A stretch of 64,000 bases of DNA from Rossellomorea aquimaris (GTDB lineage Bacteria > Bacillota > Bacilli > Bacillales > Bacillaceae_B), in assembly GCF_035590735.1 (NCBI RefSeq), contig NZ_CP141595.1, positions 1,707,001 to 1,771,000 on the forward strand, written 5' to 3'. Made by a program: the position numbers and the translations under genes. Each line of letters starts with the position of its first letter. The first letter of the stretch is position 1. Below are positions 16,366-24,599 of this stretch, one piece after another. The notes below the pieces were generated by a model that did not search any database, had not been told where the DNA came from, and saw nothing but the letters and a program-made list of their open reading frames with translations.

Positions 16366-18459
16366 ATGAAATGGACTACTATTATAGACACCAATGGTCA
16401 AGATCAACAGGTCCTTGACAATGTTTTGAAAGAACTAATTTTAGATCATATACATGATATGATTTTCATTATGAAGGTTGAAGAGGGACCTTCTTTCAGG
16501 TACCTATACATAAATGAATCAGCTAAAAGGTACACATCCATTCAGCATGGGGATATGGGCCGCCTTTTGGAGGAAGTGGTATCATTCGAGATGGCCTCTG
16601 ACTTACAGGAGAAATACACCCAACTTGTTCAAAAGGGTGAGAGCGTTACCTATCAGGATACTTTTTTTCATACGAATGGAAGTCAGGTTGTGAACGAATC
16701 CATCTTGACACCCATCAAGGATGGATATGGAAAAGTAGAGTACGTTGTTTCCATTACGAGAGATATAACTTCGTCCATTCTGGAGAAGAAGAAATTAATG
16801 AAAGCGAAAGAACGATACAAATCCATAATCGAGCATAATCTGGATGCCATATTCATTCTGGACGGACAAGGTGTCATCAAGGAATCTAACGGAGCAGGCT
16901 GCTCATTAACAGGCTATTCAAAAGAAAACTTAGTAAATATGAAAATTTATGATTTATTTCACTCTCAAAATGAGAAACTCTTGACAGAATCACTTATTCA
17001 AACACTAATGGGAACTCCTTCTACGATTGATTATAGTCTTCTTCTTAACGAAGCAGGAGAGGAGAAAATAACCCAGCTGAAAATGGTTCCCATCGTCGTA
17101 AAAGAAAAGTGTGACGGCTGCTATATTATCGTGAAGGATATAACCAAGCATCATGAACAGAATGAAATGATCCATTACATGGCCCTGCATGATCAATTAA
17201 CTGGTCTATGGAACAGGAAAGCACTGGATGATCATGTCCCTTTAATCATTCATAATATGGAAGAAAGAGGTATAGAGCTCTCGCTTTTATACCTTGATCT
17301 AGATCGGTTTAAATTTGTAAATGATACCCTTGGTTTAAAGGGAGGAGACCGGTTTCTCAAAAAAATCACAGAGCGGTTGATAACCCTTACGAACGAAGAA
17401 TGTTTACTATACAGACAGGGAGGGGATGAATTTATTTTTCTGTTGAAGAATAGTGGTTTTGAAGATACCAAGACGAAAGCGAAGGAAATCTTGGCACTGT
17501 TCATAGATCCTTTCACTATAGATGAGCAGGAATTTTACATCTCTCCTTCGGTTGGGATCAGCCGTTATCCTGCAGATGGATATGATTCTAATTCACTCAT
17601 TCAAAAAGCTGCTCAAGCACTATTTGAAGTAAAAGAAAAAGGAAGAGCCCATTATCGTTTTTACCAAACGCATATGAAATCAAGTTTTCCGAATTATATC
17701 ATTATGGAAGCGCATCTGAGAAGAGCCATAGAGAAGGGGGAGCTATACGTCCACTATCAGCCACAGGTAAACTTAGCTACAGGTTCCATTGATAGCTTCG
17801 AAGCGTTAGTACGTTGGAACAACCGTAAATTTGGGTTTGTATCCCCTGCTCAGTTCATTCCGTTGGCAGAAGAAACAGGCTTGATTCATCAAATTGGCGA
17901 ATGGGTACTGGAGCAAGTGTGTATGCAGCTTCAAAAGTGGAGAAACAAAGGATATAAGACGGTACGTGTGGCCATTAACATTTCTCCCAAGCAATTCCTT
18001 CAGGAGCAATTAGTAGATACCATTGATTTCTATTTATCAACGTATAATCTTCCCGCTTCCTGCATAGAAATTGAAATTACGGAGGGAGCCATGCAAGATA
18101 CTCAACAAACATTAAAAATGCTGCGGAAGCTTAAAGATCTTGGTGTGTACATTTCTGTGGATGATTTTGGAACAGGATATTCCTCTCTTCATTATTTGAA
18201 ACGATTCCCCATTGACATCTTGAAGATCGATCAATCGTTTGTGAAAGAGATTGGAATGAATCAGAAGGATTCTGCCATAACGACTACCATCATCCATCTT
18301 GCACATAGTCTGGGTCTTGAGGTAATTGCAGAAGGTGTGGAAAGAGAGGGACAAGTTGACTTTCTTAAAGAGGCGAACTGCCAAAAAGCTCAAGGCTACT
18401 TCTTTAGTAAACCAATCTGCCCGAAGGAGATCGAGCAGCAGCAATTTGTTCTTATGTAA
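16366..18459 (+). CDS. PAS-PAS-GGDEF-EAL cyclic-di-GMP enzyme
   Basis: This 697-residue soluble protein has two PAS domains (about residues 25-135 and 145-262), a GGDEF domain (about 270-430, with GGDEF at 352-356) and an EAL domain (about 445-697, with EAL at 479-481). The phosphodiesterase side looks intact: IEITEGAMQD, VDDFGTGYSSL, ILKIDQSFV and VIAEGVE are all present. The cyclase motif is canonical. No RxxD inhibitory site precedes GGDEF. Net activity cannot be read. No transmembrane segment is seen, so sensing is cytoplasmic. The ribosome site before the ATG is weak. A perfect AAGGAGG lies 46 bases upstream, next to a 12-codon frame. Confidence 0.92.
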   Translation: MKWTTIIDTNGQDQQVLDNVLKELILDHIHDMIFIMKVEEGPSFRYLYINESAKRYTSIQHGDMGRLLEEVVSFEMASDLQEKYTQLVQKGESVTYQDTFFHTNGSQVVNESILTPIKDGYGKVEYVVSITRDITSSILEKKKLMKAKERYKSIIEHNLDAIFILDGQGVIKESNGAGCSLTGYSKENLVNMKIYDLFHSQNEKLLTESLIQTLMGTPSTIDYSLLLNEAGEEKITQLKMVPIVVKEKCDGCYIIVKDITKHHEQNEMIHYMALHDQLTGLWNRKALDDHVPLIIHNMEERGIELSLLYLDLDRFKFVNDTLGLKGGDRFLKKITERLITLTNEECLLYRQGGDEFIFLLKNSGFEDTKTKAKEILALFIDPFTIDEQEFYISPSVGISRYPADGYDSNSLIQKAAQALFEVKEKGRAHYRFYQTHMKSSFPNYIIMEAHLRRAIEKGELYVHYQPQVNLATGSIDSFEALVRWNNRKFGFVSPAQFIPLAEETGLIHQIGEWVLEQVCMQLQKWRNKGYKTVRVAINISPKQFLQEQLVDTIDFYLSTYNLPASCIEIEITEGAMQDTQQTLKMLRKLKDLGVYISVDDFGTGYSSLHYLKRFPIDILKIDQSFVKEIGMNQKDSAITTTIIHLAHSLGLEVIAEGVEREGQVDFLKEANCQKAQGYFFSKPICPKEIEQQQFVLM

Positions 18460-18670
18460 CCTTCTTGCCCCCACTACTTGAGGCAGCCTTGATGGTACGT
18501 TTTATTCTCATTCCTTTTCACATACGTCGGGCGATAGCGATGAAATGTTTGACAGAGTAGTTCCTATGACTTATTTTAAAGTGAGGAGAGTAAAAGATTC
18601 ATAGACAGGCATATTAGGATCGAAGTGCGAGTGAATCAGAGTTCCGAATGCTTTATAAAGGAGAGGGATT

Positions 18671-18889
18671 ATGAAAAAAACAAAACGTATGGAAATCCTA
18701 TTTCTCCCTACCGAAAGAGGAACGATTAAAGCATATATTTATGGCTTTAAAACTCCTCGATCTTTAGGTCAGGTAGTCGTTTCATATAATGATGTTTCTG
18801 TTGAGGCAAAAGGATATAAGAGAAATAAAACCATTATTAAGGCGTTGGCACAATTACACGATACCATTGTTAACAATCCGGATAGCTGA
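18671..18889 (+). CDS. Small basic hypothetical protein (72 residues)
   Basis: This 72-residue basic, soluble protein has a predicted beta-rich centre (GTIKAYIYGF, then GQVVVSYNDVSVEAKGY). I recognise no family. GGAGAGG precedes the ATG at a good distance and a strong terminator follows directly, so it is a single-gene unit between the GGDEF-EAL gene and fadH. Confidence 0.7.
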   Translation: MKKTKRMEILFLPTERGTIKAYIYGFKTPRSLGQVVVSYNDVSVEAKGYKRNKTIIKALAQLHDTIVNNPDS

Positions 18890-18895
18890 TTTTTC

Positions 18896-18944
18896 AGACT
18901 GATTTTTAAGAATAAGATATATTCTTGAAAATCAGTCTTTTTTA
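18896..18944 (+). terminator. Terminator of the 72-residue gene
   Basis: AGACTGATTTTTAAGAAT pairs with ATTCTTGAAAATCAGTCT, followed by seven T. Confidence 0.9.
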
Positions 18945-18985
18945 TATTTAAAATGGTTGCAACGCATCACTATATGATAAAATTG

Positions 18986-19003
18986 TGAGTGAACATTCAT
19001 TCA
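18986..19003 (+). promoter_or_regulatory. FadR operator upstream of fadH
   Basis: TGAGTGA-ACAT-TCATTCA is a near-perfect match to the Bacillus FadR box TGAATGA-N4-TCATTCA (one mismatch). It lies just downstream of a -10-like TAAAAT and 20 bases before the fadH ATG. Repression lifted by long-chain acyl-CoA is expected. Confidence 0.8.
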
Positions 19004-19023
19004 TAATCAAGGGGGAGTTACAT

Positions 19024-19791
19024 ATGGGAGAACAACAAGTTGTAATTGTAACAGGCGGTTCGAATGGTATGGGGAAATATATGGCGAAGCACTTTGTAGA
19101 GTCTGGCGCAAGCGTCGTCGTAACAGGGAGAAATGAAGAACGACTACAATCGGTGAAAGATGAGTTTTCGTCTCTTTATGGAAAGATTGAAGTCTTTCAA
19201 ATGGATGTCAGGGAACAGGAACACGTAAAGGCCATGGTTGAATTTACGGCTGAGAAGTTCGGCAAAATCGATGTACTCATTAACAATGCAGCTGGTAATT
19301 TCATCTGCCCAGCTGAAAAGCTTACACCTAATGGTTGGAAATCTGTTATTGATATCGTTCTAAACGGAACGTTCCTGTGCTCACATGCTGTAGGGAATTA
19401 TTGGATTGAGAACAATCAAAAGGGGTCCATCATTAATATGGTTGCCACTTATGCTTGGAATGCAGGTGCAGGTGTGGCTCATTCTGCGGCTGCCAAAGCC
19501 GGAGTCTTATCATTAACCCGCACTCTTGCCGTCGAGTGGGGTCATAAATACGGTATTCGTACAAATGCCATTGCACCAGGACCGATAGAAAGAACCGGTG
19601 GGGCCGAGAAGCTTTGGATTTCTGATGAGGCGGCGAAAAGGACGATTGATAGCGTACCCTTAAGACGATTAGGAACACCTGAAGAGATCGCGGGCCTTGC
19701 TTACTTTATTGCGTCAGATCAGGCGGCGTATATAAACGGAGAATGCATCACAATGGACGGCGGCCAATGGCTTAATCAATTTCCATTCTAA
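19024..19791 (+). CDS. fadH: 2,4-dienoyl-CoA reductase FadH (short-chain dehydrogenase)
   Basis: This 255-residue short-chain dehydrogenase removes double bonds during beta-oxidation of unsaturated fatty acids. The NADP site is TGGSNGMGKYMA, the structural motif is NNAAGNF, and the C-terminal GGQWL is family-typical. As in other DECR-type enzymes, the classic YxxxK is replaced: the lysine is in SAAAKAGV and the usual tyrosine is not there. It corresponds to B. subtilis FadH (YkuF) in position. The ATG is fixed by AAGGGGGAG. A GTG at 18985 lies inside the operator and is rejected. Confidence 0.9.
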   Translation: MGEQQVVIVTGGSNGMGKYMAKHFVESGASVVVTGRNEERLQSVKDEFSSLYGKIEVFQMDVREQEHVKAMVEFTAEKFGKIDVLINNAAGNFICPAEKLTPNGWKSVIDIVLNGTFLCSHAVGNYWIENNQKGSIINMVATYAWNAGAGVAHSAAAKAGVLSLTRTLAVEWGHKYGIRTNAIAPGPIERTGGAEKLWISDEAAKRTIDSVPLRRLGTPEEIAGLAYFIASDQAAYINGECITMDGGQWLNQFPF

Positions 19792-19817
19792 TATAAGGTA
19801 AAGTAATAACTAAGATT

Positions 19818-19866
19818 AAAAGCTTTCCCCCATGTGTCTAAACGACAGGGCAGGGAAAGCTTTTTT
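19818..19866 (+). terminator. Terminator of fadH
   Basis: AAAAGCTTTCCC pairs with GGGAAAGCTTTT across a 23-base loop, followed by a T-run. Confidence 0.75.
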
Positions 19867-19944
19867 GTTTATGTCTTTTCGATTCCGCTGTATAGTTGTG
19901 TTATAATTATGCAAAAAAAAATGAGTAATGGTGGGGGAGTGCGC

Positions 19945-21168
19945 ATGGACGCATTAGAGGTGTTAACCAATATAGAAAAAGTGATTCCGTACTTTCAACC
20001 GATATTCAGTGCGGATGAACATAAAATCATCGGCTATGAGGTATTAGGGAGAATAGGAGTGGATGAAGGAACTATCGAGAGTCTTGGTCCATTTTTTAGA
20101 GATGAAGAGATACCGGATGAATATAAAGTGGAAGTGGACGAACGAATAACGAGACTGGCTATAAGTAAGTTTTTAGATGAGGAACAAGAGGGATATATCT
20201 TCTTAAACCGTGATGCAAGACTATTGATGCTTGACCACGGGGAATCTTTTCTGGAGCTCCTTCAAGAGTACGAAAAAAAGGGTTTGAATTTGAACCGAAC
20301 TGTAATTGAGCTGTCTGAAAAAACGTTTATTGGGGACTTTGATCAGCTGGTTCATTTGCTTCTGTATTACAAAACATATGGAATTAAGATTGCGATTGAT
20401 AACGTTGGCGGTAACAGCGGTCAGTTGGACCGGCTATCTCAATTCTCACCGGATATTTTGAAGGTGGATTTATACCAACTGAGAAATGATGCGGGGAATA
20501 AGGTCTATAAAGATATATTGTACAGTTTATCAATGCTTGCGAGAAAGATTGGGGCATCCCTCTTATTTGAGAATATCGAAATCAACTTTCAACTGCAGTT
20601 TGCCTGGTTGAACGGTGGTCGTTATTATCAAGGTTATTATCTGCAGCACCCGTCAGACTCATTTTTGGAGCCGGATATCCTTAAAGAAAAATTGAAGGAA
20701 AAATGTCAGGACTATATTCGATATGAGAAGAAGCATCTTGAAGCAGGGTATGAATTCGCAGACGTCCTACACAAAGAAATCAGTCAAAAGCTGATTATGA
20801 TAAAAAAACAAAGCACCGGGTTCGATGACATACTCTTTGACCTGGGGAAGTATTTTACGGACAAATGCTTCCGGCTTTACATTTGTGATGAAAATGGCTT
20901 CCAAGTGACTAGTAACGTAGTGAAAACTGATCAAAAGTGGCAGATAGAACCAAGGTACAAAGGAAAGAACTGGAGCTGGCGCCCGTACTTTCTGGAAAAT
21001 ATCATTCGTATGAGGATCAATAAGAAAGGTTTATTATCGGACATCTACAGCGATATTGATTCAGGAGAATCCATCCGGACGTATTCATTTCCATTTGGCA
21101 ATGGCTTGTATTTATTTATGGATCTTTCGTATGAATTTTTATTTGAGGAGGATGGTTTGATCTTTTAA
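19945..21168 (+). CDS. ykuI: YkuI-like degenerate EAL domain protein
   Basis: This 407-residue homologue of B. subtilis YkuI has an N-terminal EAL fold and a C-terminal PAS-like domain (NWSWRPYFLENIIRMR). YkuI binds c-di-GMP but has no detected phosphodiesterase activity. Here EAL reads EVL in GYEVLGRIG, and VDDFG reads IDNVG, so impaired catalysis is expected. A role as c-di-GMP receptor is the better guess. The ATG at 19945 is set by GGGGGAG. A longer frame from 19834 overlaps the fadH terminator and is rejected. Confidence 0.93.
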   Translation: MDALEVLTNIEKVIPYFQPIFSADEHKIIGYEVLGRIGVDEGTIESLGPFFRDEEIPDEYKVEVDERITRLAISKFLDEEQEGYIFLNRDARLLMLDHGESFLELLQEYEKKGLNLNRTVIELSEKTFIGDFDQLVHLLLYYKTYGIKIAIDNVGGNSGQLDRLSQFSPDILKVDLYQLRNDAGNKVYKDILYSLSMLARKIGASLLFENIEINFQLQFAWLNGGRYYQGYYLQHPSDSFLEPDILKEKLKEKCQDYIRYEKKHLEAGYEFADVLHKEISQKLIMIKKQSTGFDDILFDLGKYFTDKCFRLYICDENGFQVTSNVVKTDQKWQIEPRYKGKNWSWRPYFLENIIRMRINKKGLLSDIYSDIDSGESIRTYSFPFGNGLYLFMDLSYEFLFEEDGLIF

Positions 21169-21297
21169 ATCCCTGGGCGCCTTTCTGTCAGCTTCGTCTT
21201 ATGCATGTCGCCTCTGGGCAAAGCCCATCCGCTTTTCTTGTATAGCCTTTTCCTATTGGGACAAATTATTCTTAAGGACATTTTGTAAGGAGGGGCT

Positions 21298-21540
21298 ATG
21301 ATGAGTATATATATGATCGTGCTTGCCCTGCTTGTTATAGGGATAGCAGGTTATTCGTTGGTTTATACCTTTAAACTGGCTGGACAGGAAAAGCGGCTGA
21401 AGGGTGAATATGACACAGATATACCGGATGTCGTGAAGGAGCATCCTTATATTCGAAATCCTATTTTTTTGTCTATCTTAATTGCCACCATTCTCATTAC
21501 TCTGTTTATTATATATTGGTCCGTTCGCTATTTATCATAA
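21298..21540 (+). CDS. Small two-helix membrane protein (80 residues)
   Basis: This 80-residue protein has transmembrane helices at about residues 3-25 and 56-77, joined by a charged loop (AGQEKRLKGEYDTDIPDVVKE). No family is recognised. AAGGAGG precedes the ATG and a strong hairpin terminator follows. It is absent from the equivalent B. subtilis interval as I recall it. Confidence 0.7.
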   Translation: MMSIYMIVLALLVIGIAGYSLVYTFKLAGQEKRLKGEYDTDIPDVVKEHPYIRNPIFLSILIATILITLFIIYWSVRYLS

Positions 21541-21547
21541 TTTTAAG

Positions 21548-21580
21548 AAGGTGCCGCATGAAATCATGCGGCACCTTTTT
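21548..21580 (+). terminator. Terminator of two-helix membrane protein gene
   Basis: AAGGTGCCGCATGA pairs with TCATGCGGCACCTT around a two-base loop, then T-run. Confidence 0.9.
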
Positions 21581-21753
21581 GGTTAAATGTACCATTGATT
21601 TTTGTGTTTGATTGTCATCTATAGGGGGAATTTTACAACCAAACCAAAATATATGTCAGTCTTTGTTAGGATTTAACGAACAAATGATAACCAATCGACA
21701 ATTTTCCATTGCTACAATAATTTCAACAAGTTTTTTTAAGGGAGGGAAAGCAA

Positions 21754-22254
21754 ATGGAAATGAAAAAATTATGGCTATTATTACTTATTGTAGGGCTCGT
21801 TACAGCGGCATGTGGGCAAGTCAGTCAAACCCAGGCATCAGAATTTACTGAAGATAATGCATTGTCTCTTGTGGAAGATGCCTTTCGTACCCAAGTATCA
21901 TTAAGTGAAAAACCACAATCGAAGAAACAGATTAATGACAAGATGTCACAGTATTTCACAAAGGATCTAACAGCAAGCTTCATAAAGGATAATGTATATG
22001 AAGTTGAGGGCGGTTACATCACATTTGGATCGGACTTCGCACCACACTATGTTCCATTTTTTAAGTATGATGAGTCTACTAACGTAAAATACATAGGTGG
22101 AAAGTGGTACGTATGGGAAGAACGAACAGATGAGGAAGAAGGCCCTGTGTCCCAGGTATCTGGTATAGAAGCTGTCGTATTAAGTGAAGAAGAAGGTACT
22201 TGGAAGATTTCATCCATTACCTACGAGGTACCAGAGGAAATTCAATCCCAATAG
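21754..22254 (+). CDS. Lipoprotein, DUF3993-like
   Basis: This 166-residue secreted lipoprotein begins with a short basic n-region and hydrophobic core, then the lipobox LVTAAC with the lipidated cysteine at residue 20. The mature domain (FTEDNALSLVEDAFRTQVSL through WKISSITYEVPE) resembles DUF3993 lipoproteins of Bacillus. The function is unknown; it sits on the outer face of the membrane. AAGGGAGG lies seven bases before the ATG. It is a single-gene unit with its own terminator. Confidence 0.8.
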   Translation: MEMKKLWLLLLIVGLVTAACGQVSQTQASEFTEDNALSLVEDAFRTQVSLSEKPQSKKQINDKMSQYFTKDLTASFIKDNVYEVEGGYITFGSDFAPHYVPFFKYDESTNVKYIGGKWYVWEERTDEEEGPVSQVSGIEAVVLSEEEGTWKISSITYEVPEEIQSQ

Positions 22255-22261
22255 TACAAGA

Positions 22262-22303
22262 AAAGTTGGCCGTGAAAAGTGAATTGGCCAACTTTTTTTT
22301 TTT
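22262..22303 (+). terminator. Terminator of DUF3993-like lipoprotein gene
   Basis: AAAGTTGGCC pairs with GGCCAACTTT, followed by a run of more than eight T. Confidence 0.9.
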
Positions 22304-22317
22304 GAAAAACTAAATGT

Positions 22318-22551
22318 TTATTTGTTTAATGCTGCCGTTAGGGCGTCTAGGTTGAAGCCTGAAATCACTACAGAGTCCACTGTGATTGTCGGAGTGGAAT
22401 AAGACTTCAGCTCTTTTACCAGGTAATCTCTTGCTTGTTCATCTTCTTTGATATTGATTTCCTTGTATTCAACATTGTGTTCCTTCAAAAACATTTTGAC
22501 CACTTCACAGGGTGGGCAATCTGGTTGAGTGTATAAAGTGACTTTTTTCAT
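22318..22551 (-). CDS. Glutaredoxin-like (NrdH-type) thiol protein
   Basis: This is a 77-residue glutaredoxin fold. The CPPC active site is at Cys12-Cys15 and the cis-proline motif is STPTITVD. The CPPC rather than CPYC centre points to the NrdH/thioredoxin-reductase-linked group. The start overlaps the stop of the upstream MBL gene by four bases (ATGA), so the two are co-translated. It probably reduces disulfides in the cytoplasm. The partner protein is not obvious. Confidence 0.85.
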   Translation of the reverse strand: MKKVTLYTQPDCPPCEVVKMFLKEHNVEYKEINIKEDEQARDYLVKELKSYSTPTITVDSVVISGFNLDALTAALNK

Positions 22552-23504
22552 GATGGTTTTTCTCCTTTGCTTTGCCTTAAAAAATAATCTACAATTCCCA
22601 TTGCAGATACGTTCGTATCCAGAGTTAATAATTTGAAAATCGGGTTGTCAGGATCAACGCCCTTTTGGACCATTTTACTCTTTGTAAGTTCAAAAAGTAC
22701 AGCAGATATCACTTTTACGTTCTCTTCCCCTGTTCTATTGGAAGAGAACTGTTCCTCACTTTTTTCCATGAAAAGATCAAGCCATCTTTCTACTTCCCCT
22801 AATGCAAATGATACTTCTTCAGTGACACCGTAGTGCCCAAAATACAAGCGATCGAGCTGCAGATCCTTATACATGCGAATGGAATCCTTCATGTTTTCAG
22901 GGCTAAACTGATTGGGAGAAGTAGAAGGGATATAGAAATGCTTTGACCCCACCGTATACTGGATTCCGCATGTGTCCCCGGTGAACATCCCATTTGATAC
23001 AGAATCAAAGATACTTAAATGGTGATTTGCATGACCAGGGGTGTGGTAAAACGTTAATGTACAGTTTTCGCTCAGAGTCAGTCTTTCTTCATGATCCATC
23101 ACAATCATGCGGTCTTCGGGAATTGGTACGATTGGGTGGAAAAGATCATCGAACTTCTCTCCATATACCGCTCTTGCTCCTCGGATCAAGCGTGCAGGGT
23201 CTGAAAGGTGACGACGTCCTCTCGGGTGAACGATGACCTTTGCATTGGGGCATTCCTTCAGGAAAAGACCGGCTCCACCTGCATGATCAAGATGTATATG
23301 AGTTAAAATTATGTATTGAATATCTTCAAGATTAATGTTTAACTTAGAGAGACCTTTTTTTAGATGAGGTATAGAAGGACTGGCAGATGTTTCGATAATG
23401 GTAAGGGACTCTTCGTTTATAATATAACTTCCTGTACGTTCCTGTAGTGATAAATCCATTAGATCAACTAACGATATTCGGGAATCTATACGATAAATAC
23501 TCAT
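22548..23504 (-). CDS. MBL-fold metallo-hydrolase
   Basis: This metallo-beta-lactamase-fold hydrolase of 318 residues has the metal motif THIHLDHAGG, then HPRGRRH, FYHTPGHANHH with FTGDTCG, and LYFGHYG. The pattern is that of glyoxalase-II-like or quorum-lactonase-like hydrolases. The substrate cannot be assigned. A first ATG at 23513 directly abuts the ribosome site, so the ATG at 23504 is preferred. Coupling to a glutaredoxin suggests a thioester or thiol-derived substrate, but that is inference only. Confidence 0.82.
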   Translation of the reverse strand: MSIYRIDSRISLVDLMDLSLQERTGSYIINEESLTIIETSASPSIPHLKKGLSKLNINLEDIQYIILTHIHLDHAGGAGLFLKECPNAKVIVHPRGRRHLSDPARLIRGARAVYGEKFDDLFHPIVPIPEDRMIVMDHEERLTLSENCTLTFYHTPGHANHHLSIFDSVSNGMFTGDTCGIQYTVGSKHFYIPSTSPNQFSPENMKDSIRMYKDLQLDRLYFGHYGVTEEVSFALGEVERWLDLFMEKSEEQFSSNRTGEENVKVISAVLFELTKSKMVQKGVDPDNPIFKLLTLDTNVSAMGIVDYFLRQSKGEKPS

Positions 23505-23656
23505 CAGATCCATCCTTTCGGGGAGAAATATTTCTACCTTTTCATTATAAAGGAATTTAAGTAGAAAAAGGACAAAACATTAGATTTTACAGGATAGAAT
23601 CTGGTACAATGCAAAAGCTATGACCAAGAATTAGAACAGGAAAGGAGAGACCAATT

Positions 23657-23902
23657 ATGTCTCAGCTTCTTGGAATTATACAAAGATTAAAATCATTACA
23701 AGAACAAGGTGAACAAGGGGAAACTCAACAACGATTTTTCGAATACAATGGAAAGAAAATTTGTGAGGTAAAGTATTTACCAAAACAAGATACATTCGAA
23801 ATTGAAGTCATGAATGAAAAAGGAAACAGTTTTCCTTTTGATAACATAGACATTACAGCGATTGAAATTTTTGAACTTCTACAAGAAGCTCAACAAGATT
23901 AA
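23657..23902 (+). CDS. ykuJ: YkuJ family protein
   Basis: This 81-residue protein matches B. subtilis YkuJ closely (MSQLLGIIQRLKSLQE, FFEYNGKKICEVKY, FPFDNIDITAIEIFELLQ). YkuJ is a small alpha/beta protein of unknown function. ykuK and ykzF, which follow it in B. subtilis, are absent here. AAAGGAGAG precedes the ATG. Confidence 0.94.
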   Translation: MSQLLGIIQRLKSLQEQGEQGETQQRFFEYNGKKICEVKYLPKQDTFEIEVMNEKGNSFPFDNIDITAIEIFELLQEAQQD

Positions 23903-23905
23903 TAT

Positions 23906-23941
23906 ACTAAAAAAGGTAACCATTCGGTTATCTTTTTTAGT
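23906..23941 (+). terminator. Terminator of ykuJ
   Basis: ACTAAAAAAGGTAACC pairs with GGTTATCTTTTTTAGT around ATTC. Confidence 0.85.
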
Positions 23942-24060
23942 CTTTAAACCAATCGTCAAAACATACATTTTTCTTCCAATATGTTAAAATGAGTAGTGTC
24001 TGCTTATTTTGTTTATAGATTGGCACGCAAATTCTTATTTATTTAAATGAGGGGTTATAC

Positions 24061-24501
24061 ATGATTTCATTGAGTAGCAAGGAGTTATTAGAAACGAATA
24101 TTAAAGATTTCATTATTCCTTCTGAGAAGGTCGCTCATGTTCAAGTGGGGAATTCCTTGGAGCATGCGTTACTATTACTCACTAAGAGTGGTTACTCAGC
24201 CATCCCTGTGCTTGATCCGACATTTCGATTTCAGGGCTTGATCAGTTCCAGTTTAATCACAGATTCCATTCTTGGTCTTGAACGTTTTGAGTTTGAACAA
24301 CTTGAAGCAAAGAAGGTAGAGGAAGTCATGACAACTGAATTTCCCATCGTCTCCTTAGAATCAGATTTTAAGAAAGCACTTGAGCTTTTAGTGGACCATC
24401 CATTCTTATGTGTGGTTTCTGATGATGGATACTTTGAAGGGATCATGACAAGGAGAGTTGTATTAAAGCAACTTCAACGACAACTGTTTAAAAGGGATTA
24501 A
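24061..24501 (+). CDS. darB: c-di-AMP receptor DarB/CbpB (tandem CBS domains)
   Basis: This 146-residue protein is made of two CBS domains (about residues 10-75 and 85-146) with motifs SGYSAIPVLDPTFRFQGLIS and DGYFEGIMTRRVV. It corresponds to B. subtilis YkuL/DarB. In the absence of c-di-AMP that protein binds the (p)ppGpp synthetase Rel and pyruvate carboxylase, linking potassium status to metabolism. The location between ykuJ and ccpC fits. The ATG follows GAGGGG. Confidence 0.93.
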   Translation: MISLSSKELLETNIKDFIIPSEKVAHVQVGNSLEHALLLLTKSGYSAIPVLDPTFRFQGLISSSLITDSILGLERFEFEQLEAKKVEEVMTTEFPIVSLESDFKKALELLVDHPFLCVVSDDGYFEGIMTRRVVLKQLQRQLFKRD

Positions 24502-24599
24502 ATCCTTCATGACAGTTACATAACGGTAAAATCATATAGGATGGCATATTTGTCATCCTCTTTATTTTGTGTATTGAAGACGATTCAAAGGAGAACAAG

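Noticed and set aside
21612..21851. A 79-codon frame overlapping the DUF3993-like lipoprotein start
   Set aside because: The overlapping frame has a lipobox, signal peptide and AAGGGAGG; this one has none.
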